Shown here: positions 1 through 14,352 of the stretch, piece by piece | How the letters are laid out: each line of letters starts with the position of its first letter | Position numbering within the stretch: the stretch's first letter is position 1 | Assembly (NCBI RefSeq): GCF_036417845.1 | Contig: NC_089981.1 | Span: forward strand, 21,286,001-21,350,000 | DNA length: 64,000 nucleotides | Origin: Apteryx mantelli | Lineage: Eukaryota; Chordata; Aves; Apterygiformes; Apterygidae | Reading direction: 5' to 3' | Position numbers and translations under genes: made by a program | The notes under the pieces: model-generated | The model's database searches: none | Told to the model about the DNA's origin: nothing | The model's input: the letters and a program-made list of their open reading frames with translations, nothing else

Positions 1-3000
1 ATCATGAAATTTCCTTCCAAATCACTGCCAGAGGGTTTCAGGAGAGGCTTAACTTTCCATAGGGGCTTACAAGAAGTCAGAAAGAGGGTTTTATTAAAAG
101 TTTATTACAATTATCCTGATAAGATTCCATATTCATAAAAATGCAAAAGGCAAATGAGACAGTCATGTCCCTCTGCTATGGAAGAGATACAATTGGGGGC
201 AGTAAGCAGGAAAAACTGGGTATTGAGAAAGTCGAATATTGGCATTCTGTGAAGCCTTTCGTCTCTATTTAGTTCTCAGGTTTCTGAGTTTACAGCTTGT
301 GGTGGATAACAGGATGTTCCTATTAAATATTGGTGAAGATTAAGCAGTTATGGAACACATTATTGAACGTATTACAAGCTTTCCACAGAATGCAGCATGC
401 CTCAGATCCCCACTGTTCAGAACATTAGGAAACTTCAGGAACACATATGCACACGAGCATCTCCATTTTTTAACGGTTTGGGGGAACAAGTATAGTCTCA
501 AAATATTTTTTCAAAAAAAATGAAAGTCAGTAAGTCTGGGTTGTGCCAAACTGATGGGGAGAAACAAATTTCATCAGACACTCAGTTTCAAGCAAAGTCC
601 AAAATTCTTCTCCGGCAGCCCCTGGCAGTCTTGTGACTCAAGAGTCTATTAGCCTGGATACCTCAGACAGTATTGCATGCAGCGCAATCTCTTTCCTTCA
701 GGTAACCAGGAATCAACCCACTTAGGACTTCATGCGTCAGATTCCATCTGACCATGAAGTAGCAGTCAGTGGAGACTGCAGAGCACAGGTAACTGTGAAG
801 AACACATAGTTGACAAGACACCTTTTAGTTGGCATGAGCACAGACTCCTGTGAGAAGAGGTATATCTCATCTGTCTCCATTGTTTTCTCCAAATTCCTAA
901 CCTAATTTCATTGTTGACAGCTGAGCTGTGGCCACGTCATAGGCATCCAAGCCTTGCCCCCAGCAGGATACTGAACAAGTGACCAACTGAACTGAAACAG
1001 GAGACTTTGACTGCCGTCAGCTTGTCGTAGACACTGTGACCTGCATGGTCTTACTATTTCCTTGAAATGACTCCAGCACTGAGGAAGGACTGACAAAAAA
1101 ACTTACAATTCTCAATTCACTTTAAGATGGTAGAGGAAGATGGAGGAGTCAAAACAGGTAAGCAAAGCATACTACTGTCTTTTGTCAGAAAGAAAAGAAT
1201 AAGGCCATCAAAGAACATGTCTGTCCCTGCCATGATGTCTAAGCATGTCAGTTCTTCCATGGTCAAGAGAAGCAGAGACAGATTACCTAAAAGGATCAGT
1301 GTCCACAACAGACAGGCACAAAATCAATGCAGTCATCCTACTTTGCACAGGGTACACAAACCATCTGGGCTTCAGAGAGTCAGCTAGTGTCAGGTATTTG
1401 TGAGGGATGAATCACTTTTCTTCATGAGCTTCTCCTAAAATAGGAGGATTAGAAGTGGAATAATAAATAAGATTGCAAGTGGCAAGAGTGTAAATGAGGG
1501 TCTAGTAATTCCTTGTTTGAAAACAAGCTTGACTCTGTGCTGCCCTCCCTTTCCCCTCGAAAAAGGCACTGCCAGTCTGTCCTGTGTACCTACTGTCTCA
1601 CCACAAGACTTTACAGAGACACAGGCCTTCCATTAATAGATCACTGGTCAAAATTCCCTCAACAAAATTCCTCTTCAGAGAAGCTTTTGCTTTTGAAGAA
1701 GTTGAAAGTTCAGATAAAAATCAAATCATCTTAGCCACAAAATATGACAAAATTTTTCAAACCAAGAAACAGATCTACAACTAGACAAAGACAGCCGGAA
1801 TTTTGCAAAATGTCTGCTAAATAGAATCTATCTGATACCATGAATGACCAAATCACTGGCTGCGGGCCTGTGACCTTACCATTGCCTGACATAACACGGT
1901 GGAACATAGGCTGGAACACGGTCTGACAACAGCTCGGTAGTATAGCATTTGGACCCTAGCTACAAAACACGGCTGAACAATACACCAAAAGTAGGGTCAC
2001 TTCTCTGCTAGTCCTGCAAATACCACTTGCACTTCAGCGAAACGCATTTTTTTCTGCCTTCAGTGAACAAACTTGAGGAAAAAAAGTGCAGCTACGAGAA
2101 CTTTGTTCTTCCTTTTTTTGTGTCCCGCTTAAGTAATAAATGGATTGCTTCTTGGCCAATGACTTCCCAATCAGGACAGACCATTTGGCTTTTAAGAGCT
2201 TGCATAGATTGTCACCAGACCCCTGTGGCCTGCTTGTCAAAAAATGTTTGTCCTCTAAAGTTTCATCCCTGACACAAAGCAACTGGAGAACGAGCAACAA
2301 AAGTATCTTCATTTTTATGAGAATGCAGAAGGTATCACCTGAAATCCTCGCACACAGCTTTGGTTCAAAGACAGATTTGTACAGTCCACAACAGCTTTAC
2401 CAGCAATGCTCAACCTGAGGAGCATGAAATGGCTAGAAACAGCTCTGGCAAGCCAACGACTGGAAAGAGAGGGCATCAGTATGAAATGGCCTCTTTTGGG
2501 CAAGGATGTGCGAGACTGGCCAACCCTGTCCTACTGGCCCTGCCTGCTACACCTGATGGATACTGGACGAAGAGGAGAAAAGCCTAGGGAACAGGTTAGC
2601 TGGGGTGTAACAGGTCTGGCAGACCAGAAATCATCTACAGACTGCAGCCTGACAAAGGAGCTGATGCAAGCTATGAACTTGTGAGCTAGAATTTTGGTGT
2701 TTATCATTAGCTCCTTTTGCAGCACAAGTATCACCTTAAGGAGTTGTTTTTTTTTTTTTTTTTTTTAATAAAGCACTTATACTTACTTGTTTTAAGTGAA
2801 ATCATTGATCTGTTATGTGTATATGCACTTTCCGCACAAAAAAAAAAAAGGGGAAGGCAGAAGCCAAGAGTGTATGTATATAAGAAACTAGGTGTTACTG
2901 CGAAAAAAAATGTCAAGCAAATCTGTGGTGGTCAAAAGGGGATTCCACCATGATGAAAAGAAAGCTCAGACTTAGCAGGGAGCTATAATGAAGAACAAGT

Positions 3001-6000
3001 TCTGGCTTCTGTCACGCAGTATTTTCAAGGGGTTATTGTTGCATAACAGCTCTTCTTCTTTCTCGTGGAGAACATTACCAAAAGCAAAGATGGACTGAAA
3101 AAAGAATGATTATTTTCCACGCTTCCCAATTTCGGCACAGAAGTGAAGCACAACCCCCCTGTATTTCTTGAGGAAGCCGATGAAAACCTTAATGGATTGT
3201 TGTCAAGGTACACTAATTCCTTTGCATTCAGCACAACACTGCAGATAAAATAACTCCTTTGGATTGGGGTTTTTACGCTGTTCCATCTACACACAGAAAC
3301 ACAAGGAAATCCTTAATGCCAGATCTTTAGTCTGGGATTCGGTTGTGGAGACATGAGTCCCAGCAGAGACTATCAGTCTAATTAGGCATTTGACAAGCCA
3401 CATTTGACAAGCCGCTGCTCTTACTCTCAGGGTCCTCCATGAAATCAGGGCCTTCCCGCTGTCTTTGACTTTCCCTGAAGTTCACAAGCCCTTAGAGGCT
3501 GTGTGTGTCCTGCAATCGCCTAGAAGCCCCTTCCTTAAGCTCCCTCCCCTGTCAACTCGCTTGTCATGTCACCTCTTCTCAGAGATTTGAATCTAGTAGC
3601 CTTTTTGTGGGACTAAGCATTTATTAGCTGCCTGGCAGCCAGCACGTCCGTATTTTTTCCAGGGAGGTGGGGAGGAGCTGTTTTGAAAAGGGCTATGCTG
3701 ATAAACTGGGCTCTGACTCCCTCAGCGAGCACAGTCACCCTGTGCTAGTGGCATGTCAGGCCGTTATGATCTTTCACGTTGGTCAGACAGCTCTCGGAGT
3801 GAGCAGCTTTCTAGCAGGATGGTACAATGCGCTTCTAAAAGCAGGAGAACTATGAAGTTCCTCTTTATGTAATAAACCACAGATGAGAAAAGCCAGAATT
3901 TCCTTAAAAGAAGAAGGGGCTTCCTGTTAATATTGAGGAGTTTCAAGGAAAGTTTCCCCTACTGTCATATGTTCTTTTGCTTTTATATACAGGAATAAGG
4001 AAGGACAGCAAAGCACAGGAAGGAGAAGCAAGGTTCATTTGCTTACTGTGTGCAGGCCTGTGTGTGAATGGCTACTCTGATCACTCCATCCATGTTCTCA
4101 CTAACCCAGAACGTGGAAACTCCTTGTGTATCCTGATGCATCACCAAAGAAGCTTCTCTCTTCTTCTCCACCTGCCCTCAGAGGCATCTTGGAGTTCTTC
4201 AAAGAAGTAAACGGGTTTGGCATTGAAGTGGCTGGCCTACAGCTACAGACTCAGAGCCCTGAATCATGCGAGACAGATTTGCACTCAGCCATTCAGCACA
4301 GCCTGCTGCTTTGTCAATATTTCATTAAAGCTGTATCTGCACACTGGGACCTCCTTTCTCCTGCTGGTAAAACTACGCCTTCCTGAAAACCTGATCCAGG
4401 CCTTCAAAACCTGTAGAGATTCAACAAAGATGAAATTCCCAAATCAGCTTCCTTCTCAGACAGTGCAGGTCTCACAGGAATTATGACCATCACTACTCCC
4501 ACCATGGTTACTTCCTGTCAGAAGACTGAGAAGGAGGATCAGAAAGTCACAACAAATGGGTACAGCCTGTATTTGTGATTTGGGAGCAATAACATCCAGA
4601 CTATAGCTTTGACACGTTTGCTTCTCGATACTCTGAACAAGAGCGCCAATATTTGTTTTCTAATGCTACTAAAGAACATTTTTTCAGCTCCTCTAGGAAA
4701 ATAGATGAAAGTTCATTCTTCCTCTGAATACAGGGAGAGGGCAAGAATGTGAACAGGTTAAATTTCAAGAGGACCTTTCACTTCACTGCAATGCACTTTT
4801 TAAACACTCTTAAGTCACACAGCAAACCTCTGCGGCAGATTTCATTAACCCATTGATAGGAATAAAAAAGAGGATCAGAAAGACAATGAACTAACACAGG
4901 GAGCCAGCAGATGAGTGAAATGTTTCATATGCAAAACCAGAAACTGCACTGAGGAATCAGCCATTCCAGTCCTTTCCCTAACCTCTGTAGGCACCATTTT
5001 CGGCAAAGAGATTTTGTGCTTTTGCAATGCTTGCTCTGTATACTGCTAGCAAATTGTTACAGCTAAGTAGAAAAGCAAACAGGCAGCTTTTGAGATTGAC
5101 CAAGAGGAAGGTGTCTTCCACAGAAAAATAAAGTCAGAAGAACAGGTAGACATACCTAGAGCACATTTTATCCCAACCTTTTGAGCCTCTGATCCCATCC
5201 TTCCATCATTAACAGTATTAGCTGTGCTCCCCGAGTTCAAAACCTGGGACAGAGAGACCCTAGCAACCTCCGTACACATCAGTGAGAGCAGCCAGATATT
5301 TTTTCCAAATCTAAGTTCTAGACAGAGCAAAAAGAAGAATGAAAAGGCCATTTCCAGCGACATTTGCAGTAACACTTCCTAAACAGATTCGGTTTTGTGT
5401 TGTGCTAGACCTGTGAAAAACTCCTCAGAGAGTAAGCAGGAAGACAGAAAGTATTTTGATGTATTTTAGAGTTACAAAGAAGCAGGTCAATTATGACAAC
5501 TCCTGAAGTAATAATAACCAGGGCAGATTTATTGCATTGATCTTTGGAAACCAGTGAGACTTCTATAATATTTAAGCACGGGATGTTATCAAAGCTATAA
5601 TTCCATTCCACTGAGATATACATTCTTATCACAGGTGCACTAAGTGACTAAAAAGCCTTAAAAATAAACGTAGGCAAAGAATCTATTTTTCTTTCCACTC
5701 CAAGTAACCAAAGCCTGTAGTTATCTGTCCCAGAGGGTCTAACAGAGCCCACTGTTACACAAACAAAACGGCCAGGTGGACATCATTACCAAAATTTTCA
5801 AAAGCAGAGACAGAGAGTCCCCATTCGGTGACATTCTACAGGGATCTCTAATTGCAGAAGGAGCGGAACAACCACCTCTCTCAGTCAGCCTAAACTTAGC
5901 ACCTTAAATCACTAGTGACTTTGGGAAACTGAAGAGAAAGTTGCAGAAAATTCCACCCCTGCAGCACGTATATGCCTTGGACCTTCCTGAAACTCACCTG

Positions 6001-6760
6001 AAGCTGAGAAAGCGCTCTAAAACAAGGACCATATTTTCTGTAAAATGGTGTGACACTCCCATCTGCAGAATTGTAAGGGTGATACAGCAAAGGAGCTATT
6101 TTGTACCTGTGGAGTTACAGCGCCGGAGGATTACCAGGACTGGGATATTTCTTACGACTTCAAAAAAAACCAAAGTGGTTTTGACTACACAACTGACGGT
6201 GGGTACTGTATCCAAATACCTAACAAAAATTGGCTGGCTTTTAAAGGGAGAATATTTTCCAGCTTCTTTCCAACCTGCTCTCAAAGCTACCTCAGTAAAA
6301 TGCTAGACTGTATCTTGACAGAGATGCAGGAAAAAAAGAGGTTCTATAGCTACACATGAAATCCTAAGCCATTTTCCTTAGTTGCAGGTGTTGATACGTC
6401 ATCTAGGCCAAACTTGCTTCAGCTTATACTTTTTATTCTAAACTTCACAATACCAAATGAATGAAGAGCCAAGCAGAGAATTTGTTTAATTCCCCATCCT
6501 TTTCCTCCTTCTCTCCTCCCCGCCCATCAAAAAAATTAACCTGTTGCATTCTTCCAAAATGTGTCATTAAGTGGTGGAAGACAACCTTTCTTAGCAATTC
6601 ATGAACACAGCAAACTGTTTTGCCTGATGGCAGTACTGCAGAGATGCACTCAACTTATTTTTTGTCACTTGGCAGAAACGCCCCATTGTTCTAATTCCTA
6701 ATCTTTTTGCAAGGAGAAGAAAAACTCATACAGTAGCCCTGTAACATGAAGTTAAAATTA
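1..6760. other. Intergenic DNA, no gene recognised
   Basis: No coding exon can be supported here. Open stretches on both strands are short, lack recognisable domains and are not joined by convincing splice sites. The longest, at 5941-6306 on the + strand (about 121 codons) and 5046-5375 on the minus strand, resemble no family I know. A T-run of about 21 bases sits at 2746-2766 and an A-run near 2839. If gene order follows human 11q13, this side of KMT5B would face C11orf24, but none of its exons was recognised. That placement is inference from synteny. Confidence 0.6.
2746..2766. repeat. Poly-T tract
   Basis: An uninterrupted run of about 21 T follows GGAGTTG and precedes AATAAAG. It could be the tail of a minus-strand retroposon, but no retroposon body was recognised beside it. 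Confidence 0.8.
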
Positions 6761-6765
6761 CACAT

Positions 6766-6803
6766 GCGCGCGCACACACACACACACACACACGCACACA
6801 CAC
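6766..6803. repeat. (GC)n(CA)n dinucleotide repeat
   Basis: A GCGCGC stretch runs into about 16 CA units with one CG interruption (near 6794). This is an ordinary microsatellite. Alternating purine-pyrimidine of this kind can adopt Z-DNA. Confidence 0.95.
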
Positions 6804-9132
6804 TCAGCACCATTCCTGGGTAAAGCAGCTTCTCTGGCAGCAACAGCTGGAGCTGAGGGCTTGAAGTATCCATAGGGAAAAGAGAATATCATGCTTGATT
6901 TAATGCCCTTCTCATGGGATTTACTCTTGGCAAAGTGCCTGCGTAGCCTACATCAGAAGGGATACGCAGTTCGTATGTGGATCCGACGCTCGTCATGAGG
7001 AAGCGGTTTAGCACTAATGGTGACTAACAGGAGTGAGCATCCCCTGAATTCAAAGTGCGCCTGGGAACCATCCCCCATCAGTAGAAAGCCAAAGGCCCAC
7101 CCGATTTTGGTGGCAGAGGGAGAAAGAAGGATAAATACCCACTTCTCTCTCCAGTGTAACCAAAAGCAGTGACCAGAAATTACTGCTAGTTTCTATAATC
7201 AGATAATGAACAGAACAGTCTCAGAGCATGAAAATCTGCAAACAAAAATGTGAAGTAAACAGCCTGACACTTGCCCTTTGGATCCTTTTAGAAACACACT
7301 ATTTTTCCAGGTGTGAGATAGCTAATATAGGTAATATATAAGGACAAATAAAGCCTTGACCAGCCTACTTTATTGGAATTTGATCTGTGCCCATCAGAAC
7401 ATTTCCAGAATCCTGTACGTTTGTTAAAAAACTTTACAGTAACAAAGTAAAAAACCTTGCAAGGTCAAAAAATGCGTTTGTTGTAATTCTACTGCTTGAG
7501 ACTAAGCATCACACTGGTACACTGCTGCTCACCACGGATCTGTAAATAATAAAGAGTACATTGTTTCTTTCGGTAGCTGTTCAGGATTAGACCAGATGTA
7601 ACAACTACCTGCGTTTTGCAGTGTGGAGGAACTGGGGGACAGGGAGCTCTAGGCTGCTTGCTGTTGTTTATGGAACAAATCGTCCCACAGCTTTCAGAAA
7701 TAATACAGGAATGGGGAGAAATAGTGGACATCATTACTTCTTGGGACCGCACAACCTTGCACTGATTTGCCAGTCCGTAAGGCGTGGAAAAGCCAGGCTA
7801 CGAAAAGGAGACAAGAGAAAGGTGCTGAAGCGCAGAACCGGTACAGAACAGGCAGCTTTCCTTGCTGGTGTGACAAAAGAAAGCGAAAAATCCCTGCCAA
7901 TATAATGAATTTTTGAATCACAATGGAGTTTGGGGAAGACAAACACAGCCCCTCCCCCACAAAGCATAAAAAAGACAGCATAAAAAAAGACAGCCTAAGA
8001 ATTATCTCAACAGGCTCTTTTTTTCTTTTTCTTTCTTTTTTTTTCTTTTTTCTTTTTGTACAACATCTTTCATGTAAACTGTGTCCAAAGTTAACAAGTA
8101 GACATGTAGAAACAAACAAAAACCCCTCCACCCACCTTTCTTCAGTTTAAAAAGGAAAAGGGAAGAAGCGTATTCAGATCCAATCTGAGAGGAAATTAAG
8201 GAGCCTGTTTCAGAAGTGACTCGGAAGCTGCAAATCATGGAAAGACTGTGGTCCAACTGGTCGCCTGCTTTACATATAGTTCCTGAAGAGCGAAAACGTG
8301 AGCAAGTAGATCCAGGCTTGTGGATATATCCTAGTACGAGTCCATAAGCTGTTTTAAAAACAGCCAAAAGACAGGATTTCATTCCAGAAAGCAAAAGCAA
8401 AAACAAAACAGAAAGGCTAAACTTTTCCTATGTCTTGGAGATACCTTTCTGTACGTTTGGGTGACACCTCATATGGTGGGATTCAGATGCAACTGGGCTT
8501 CTCCATGACGCTGTAACAGCAGTAACAAGCTTGCTGAAATTAGTAAACTTGTAATGACTTCAAAGGGCTTTGCCTCAAGGCAGTGAACAATTTCTGGAGC
8601 CTGTTTTTCTTCAAATCCTAACTTTTGTTTTCTATACAAATATCCCCTTCCTTCTATTTGTACCTCTTTGATAAAGACAGATCACTCCTACAGACGTGTG
8701 TTGGTGAAGAAAAGCAGGAGTAAAGCAGTATTTCTTGCCCAGGACAGGAGCTGCAGCCCTCTCCCAAAGGCCAGTGAGATCCAACTACCAACAAACAAAA
8801 CTAATTTCGGAGAAGAGAGAAAGCCGAAAAGGTATTTCACAGGAATCTAGCTGGCATCCAAACACCCAGTGAAATTCGGCAGAGAAATTCTACATTTTTA
8901 ATACAAGCACTGCACAAAGTTATTTGCAAATGAATTCTGCCTGTTCCTTCCTGTCATGCAACTCTTGATCATTCACTCTCATTTCCCTTTTCCACTCCCT
9001 CTGCAACTTACAGTACTTGTTGGAAACGTATTCCTCGTTTGAGAAACACGAATTGATAACATTCTCATCACCTCCTACTTTGAGGGAGGGCAAAAAAGGA
9101 AGGGAAATGAGTATTATTTGATTTGCTTGCAT
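6804..9132. other. Intergenic DNA, no gene recognised
   Basis: No supported gene. The open frames at 7694-8131 and 8002-8406 on the minus strand run antisense to a long pyrimidine tract and have low-complexity Lys/Glu translations, so I treat them as chance. Confidence 0.6.
8015..8058 (+). repeat. Polypyrimidine (T/C) low-complexity tract
   Basis: About 44 bases of T with scattered C. It explains the Lys/Glu-rich antisense frames overlapping it. Confidence 0.9.
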
Positions 9133-12100
9133 GTGTTCACATTTCAGAAGGGCAAGTTAAATCTGATTGGGAAGTATTGATCATTTCAGCGAGAACTCGA
9201 AGGGATCCCCTAAGAACGAGCCTCAGATGTTAAGGTGGGCTAACATGTACGATCAGCATCTTTTGAGGCCAGCCGAAGAGGAGATTCTCCCTTTCACCAT
9301 TCAGGAGTTTTATGGAGAAAGGGAAGGATTTTCTCTCTGACCAGGGAGGGTGATAGGACATGGAACAGCCTCTTCCCTTTGCACAAAGGATTTTGGTTTC
9401 CAGGCTCTTATTTTAGCCTTCTTGAGCAGTAGCCTTTTCCCCAAATGCTCAGGTATCACTAGGGGTAGCAGTATTTAGGACCCACCACTGTGCTATCTTT
9501 TTGTTGTGGACACAGCTCGATCCGCACAGAGGCAGTGACTACAATGTCGAGCGCCTCAGCGTTAAGAGGTTTCCGGATCAGGAGATACTGACATTGTTTG
9601 TATTTGATGGAGGGAAAGGAGGAAAAAAGAAGGCCAGGACTTATGTAAACGTTTGCAGATATTGATTAGCTTATTGTAAAAAGAAAGGCTTGGTGTTGAT
9701 ACACATTAGCAGAGAAAGTCTGAATGCTACCACCTTCACCACAGACTCGGAGCTCGGCTTTCACACCAGCCGTTTCAGCACCTTGCCCCAGCCACATAAA
9801 AGACCCCTATAATAAGGAGGAAACACAAACCTCCATATTTTGTAAGTAACAATCTGCAGACCCTAAGCAAATACAAGGATGTAATTCACTCCAGGATTTC
9901 TGCAGCTGTTAATAAATCACTCAAGCTGCACTCTGGCAGCTTACGACATCAGCAGAACCCCTCAAGTGAATTACAGCCATTAATTTACACAGAGGAGGCC
10001 ATCTATCATCTATTATTGACCATCTGTTACTGAGAATATGTACATTTTTGATAAATTAATAAGATTTCTGATAGCAAATGACTTTTATTTTATTCGTTTT
10101 TACATTCATTCGTGCTGTTTAACTTTGGGGATGTAATTGCCAGTGAAAACTGACTCGTGACATCAGTCAGAGGTGATTACACTGACTGCAATGGCACATC
10201 TCCCAGCGCGTTCAGTGGGGCACAGGCTCACATTAGCGCCTAAGGCCACCCTCCTGCACTGATGTGAGTAGAAGGGATTGATTTTCTCGGAGATGTCACA
10301 GGAAGATAGCTACTTGCTCAGCGTACGAGGAAACAAATTCTTCGTGTGCCCATGCCAACGTAAAAATGCTCTGCCCCTGTTTGCTGTGTAACTCACCATT
10401 TGAAACCTGTTATCCCTTTGCATAACATCATTTCTTGCAAACAGTAAAAATAATGGCTATAGAACATCTGCTTGCTGTAAACAGAAGATAAAATATTACC
10501 ATAACTGCAAGATCGAGTTCATTTCACCTGCTGATTTACTTCAGCTCCTTCCTTGTATTTCTTTCTTGTTCCTCATGTTTCTGCTTCACTTGGTGGTATC
10601 GCTGCTCTGTTAAAAGTAGCAGAATTGAGTGTATGGATTTGGGTTACGGCACACCCCATTTAAAATTCCAGCAAGAGTTATAGCGCTAATAAACATACGG
10701 TGCTTTTTTTAAAAGAGAAGGTCATCATCAACGCTTCGACATACTTAGAGATTTCAGTGTATGGCACATACGGCAGGTGATATCGGAGCGCTTCTGGGCA
10801 GCCGAACCGAGAGCTTTGGTGTAACGGAGAAGGTGGGGTCGAACTACCGACGGGAGACAGACTGGGGCACAGCTGACTAACAGGGAGTTCAGCGCTGGCT
10901 CGGAGCAGTATCGCCGGGAATTACTTAGTATTCAGCGAGCTCTGCTCCCAGATTCTTGGTGCGGTGCTTTTTAACTTTCCCTGCACGAAGGGGCCTTATA
11001 GCCTGGCAGGCCTACTAAAGTGCCCCAATGTATATGACAGCTAGGCTCATAAACACTCCCAGACGTCCTTTTCAAAAAATGCTTAGACTGGGGCTATGCA
11101 GAAGTACTGCAGAACAAAAGCAAGCAAGAAAAAAATGTCTATGCAGCTGAGTTTAAACTGTCAAGTGGGCAATGGACTTTTCGATTATGATTATATGCTC
11201 GTAGCCCTCAAAATTACCCATTACCACAGTATTTAAGGCCAGATCTGCAAATCAAACAAAAATGGACAAACGCCTCCCTGGCACACAGGGACACAACACC
11301 ATTTGCTAATCTAGAGCTCTGTCTTTTTCAGCTGAAGCTGAATTTGGCTTTATATCACTGGAAAGGTGTAGTCGCAGTAGCTGTTGTTTTGAAAAGGGAG
11401 ACTAAGGACCGAAGGCCTGATTCTGAAGCTGCAGCCGCAAGCAGAATTTTGTACCTATACAATGCCCCAGTAATTGCAACACAGCAGCTTCCATGCATCA
11501 CTCAAGTCTAAAGCTCAAGTTTTGCTTCTTAAAATATATGGTTTACAAAGCCACTCATCACATAAATATTTCAGAAACTACAATTTTTCACTGAAAATTG
11601 GGTAACCAAATATGTTTGCAATATTAGTAGCATACACGAGATGCTGAAAACGTAAAAGCTGTTGTCAAACTGGGAAACATCTACAAAGTTAACAAATAGC
11701 AAAAGCAGTTACTTTTAAATTTTATCACTGTAACAATTTAGGAATAATACTAAGAGAATTAAAGGCATAAGTTCTATCAATTCTTTGCAGTGCACGCTGA
11801 AATAAACTTGTCCATTGCATGGCATATACCCATAATCTTTCAGTCTCATAGTATCTTAAAAAATTCTCCAGCAGAAGTCACAAAATCTCCACAGGTATAT
11901 TGAGTAATATGCGACGGAATTAAATTTTCACTCCTTCTGAAAATAGTGCCACCGTCGCCATCCTTTGTTAACTAATTAAAAATAGTAGAAGTTTCAGATT
12001 TCAGAATTCCTGTCCTGCTGAGGATTAAACCTACCATAATAGTAGTAATTTAGGAAGCGAAACCAATGCTGAAACTATTTGTAGGTTTTGTACAATACAA

Positions 12101-13545
12101 AATATAATTAAATTTCTGAAATTACATTTAGCTGGAGCTAATCTCCATGCATCTGCTGGTTTGCAGAAATGTAGCCAGTACCTGTTGATATGTCCTATAA
12201 AGAAAGGGGGTAAAACTGAAATCTAGTCAAATATGAGCAGTTAAAAATAGCGTAACACAGCAAACTTATTCCTGAAGCACGCTATCATGGTTTTACCACC
12301 CAACTTTCTTACTTTCAGAGGCAGTATTTTGTGTTACTATATGAAAGACCTACAATAGGGAAGTGTTGTAAAGTAGGAGAAACAACAAAACCAATTGCAA
12401 TCAAACTGAAAACAGGCTTTTTATTTTCTTTAACTGTTATAATTGTTACGACAGTAGCAGCGGAAATAACTTTTACATGAGCACACTCTGAAAAATCAAC
12501 ATCCTTTCAGACTTAACCTGGGCGTTGTTGGCAGATCACCTGCCGGAGTCCATAGGAGGGCTGTAAATAATTTTTTGCACGTGCACTATTTCAACCACAT
12601 TAAGGACTCACCGTCCACTGTTGGAATTAGGGAAAACTCTTGTTGCCGGTAAGGCCAAAGCCAACATCTTCAGTCTAGCAATATCTATATTTCTGAGATG
12701 ACTGTAGAGATTTCCATAAGTATACTGAGCAACCTGGTGCATCTAAAAGACAATGTATAAATGTCATTTTTAATATTAACATAGTGTCTCTGCTTGTGAT
12801 GTTATCAATAACTAGCTCTTGCTTAAAGTCTTTCCTTCAGAGGTTTATAAATGAACTGCAAAAGTCTGTGCTCAACGGATCTAACAATTGGGCACACCAA
12901 ATTGTAGCTTTAGAAGTAATTTATTGCTACTAAATTGTAGTAAAATCAATTCAAATAGAAATTTTGTTTGTTGGGGCACACGCCATTTCCAGATATTTTT
13001 TTGCTTGTGCAATTAAAGCAAAATTATACTAAATTCTGAATGAAATTATACTGTTTTATTAAAACCTCTTAGCTTTCCAGTATTAATAACACCAGTAGAA
13101 AACTGAGGACTTGGTAGTCCTGGTGAGTAGCTGTAGAGAAGAAAGTTGTGGCAAATCTTCTCCTTTTCCAGGAAGGCTGAATGAGCTGAAATTATCTAAA
13201 AGTTTCTAGTAAACCTGTAAACCTCATATATGAGTCGTACTATAATCAGCCTACGAACATCATATGACAAGAAACAAAGGGCAACTTAAAATATTAAGCA
13301 CGTAATAAAACCTCCGAACTTTGAGCAGGAAACGTTCGCCGTCGAATTTCCCAACTTCTGGAGACATGAGGGGGGGGTCGGCAATTACCGCGCTAAGAAG
13401 CTTTTTCACAAATGTATTTAATTAAGCGCTGAACGGCAACCCACTTTGGGCTCACAAGAGACTTCTCAGAATTTTCAGAATTTTCCACATCATAATTTTT
13501 ATTTTTATTTTTTTAAAAAAACACCGGAAGGCCCCAAGTAGCCCC
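9133..13545. other. AT-rich gene-free upstream region, possible regulatory DNA
   Basis: This 4.4-kb stretch directly upstream of the KMT5B CpG island has no open frame of 60 codons on either strand. It also lacks simple repeats and recognisable retroposons. Parts of it, roughly 9.85-10.25 kb, have the unique, homeobox-like AT-rich texture (TAAT/ATTA cores, TGACATCA) often seen in conserved non-coding elements. That reading is inference, since conservation cannot be measured here. Confidence 0.45.
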
Positions 13546-13909
13546 TTTTTTAGGCGGCGTTTCACTGGGGCCCAGGACACGGGCGTTCGCGGGCGAAGCG
13601 GCTGCCGCTCCCCTGAGGAAACCCTCGCAGGGGCACCCGCGCCTCCCCAAAAATAAGGGGCGATGGGGGGCTGCGGCGCGTCCCGAGCGCGGGGCCTCTG
13701 AGGAAAACTCCCGGGGGGCGCCTTGGGGAGGGGGGGTGACGGTGTATTAAGTGGGTGCCCCTACAAGGCATAGGGGGTTTTGGGGGGGGTTGGGGATTTT
13801 TCCCCCCTTCAGACACCTACTTGAGAGCAGCAGGAAGGAGGCGCGGCCCGCTGCCCAGCCTCTGGGGGACGAACGGCAGGGGAAAAAATTAGAAAAAAAT
13901 GAAAATAAA

Positions 13910-13985
13910 GCAGGGGGAAGGGGCGGGGGGGGAAGGGGTGCGGCAAGGCCCCCCCTCCCTCAGCGCGGGGGGGGGGGGCGGGTGT
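13910..13985 (+). other. G-rich tracts with G-quadruplex potential
   Basis: Successive runs of 4 to 11 G with short spacers occur on the + strand, for example around 13913-13940 and 13968-13982. At least four G-runs lie close together, which fits the usual quadruplex pattern. Formation in the cell is not shown. Confidence 0.6.
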
Positions 13986-14352
13986 GGGGCACCCCCTGCC
14001 CTGCCCTTCCCCTCCCCGCGGCTGCCCCACGCCTCCCCCCGAGGGAAGGCGGTGCCTCCCCCCGCCGCCGCCGCCACCCGGCGGGGGCCATTTTTAAATA
14101 GCTCTGGCAGGAAGCGCCGGGAGGAAGCAGGTGCCGGAGCTCCGGCGCTCTCCGAGGCGATAGCTTCCCCCCACCTCAAGGAGAGCGGGGCAAGGCGCCG
14201 CGGCCCCCCCCCCCCCAGGGAAAGGGAGGACGGTCAAAGCCCCTCCTGTCCCGGAGCCACCCCCAAACCGAGCTCGCCCGCCGGCAAGAGCTGGAGGGCC
14301 GCGCCGCCACTCCCCTCCCCGCGGTAGGGAGTCCCTCGCATTTAAAGGGCAG

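Noticed and set aside
5941..6306. 121-codon open frame on the + strand
   Set aside because: No recognised domain, no convincing splice context, and its length is within the range of chance frames in this window.
7694..8406. Minus-strand frames of 145 and 134 codons
   Set aside because: Both run through the antisense of a T/C tract and give Lys/Glu runs.
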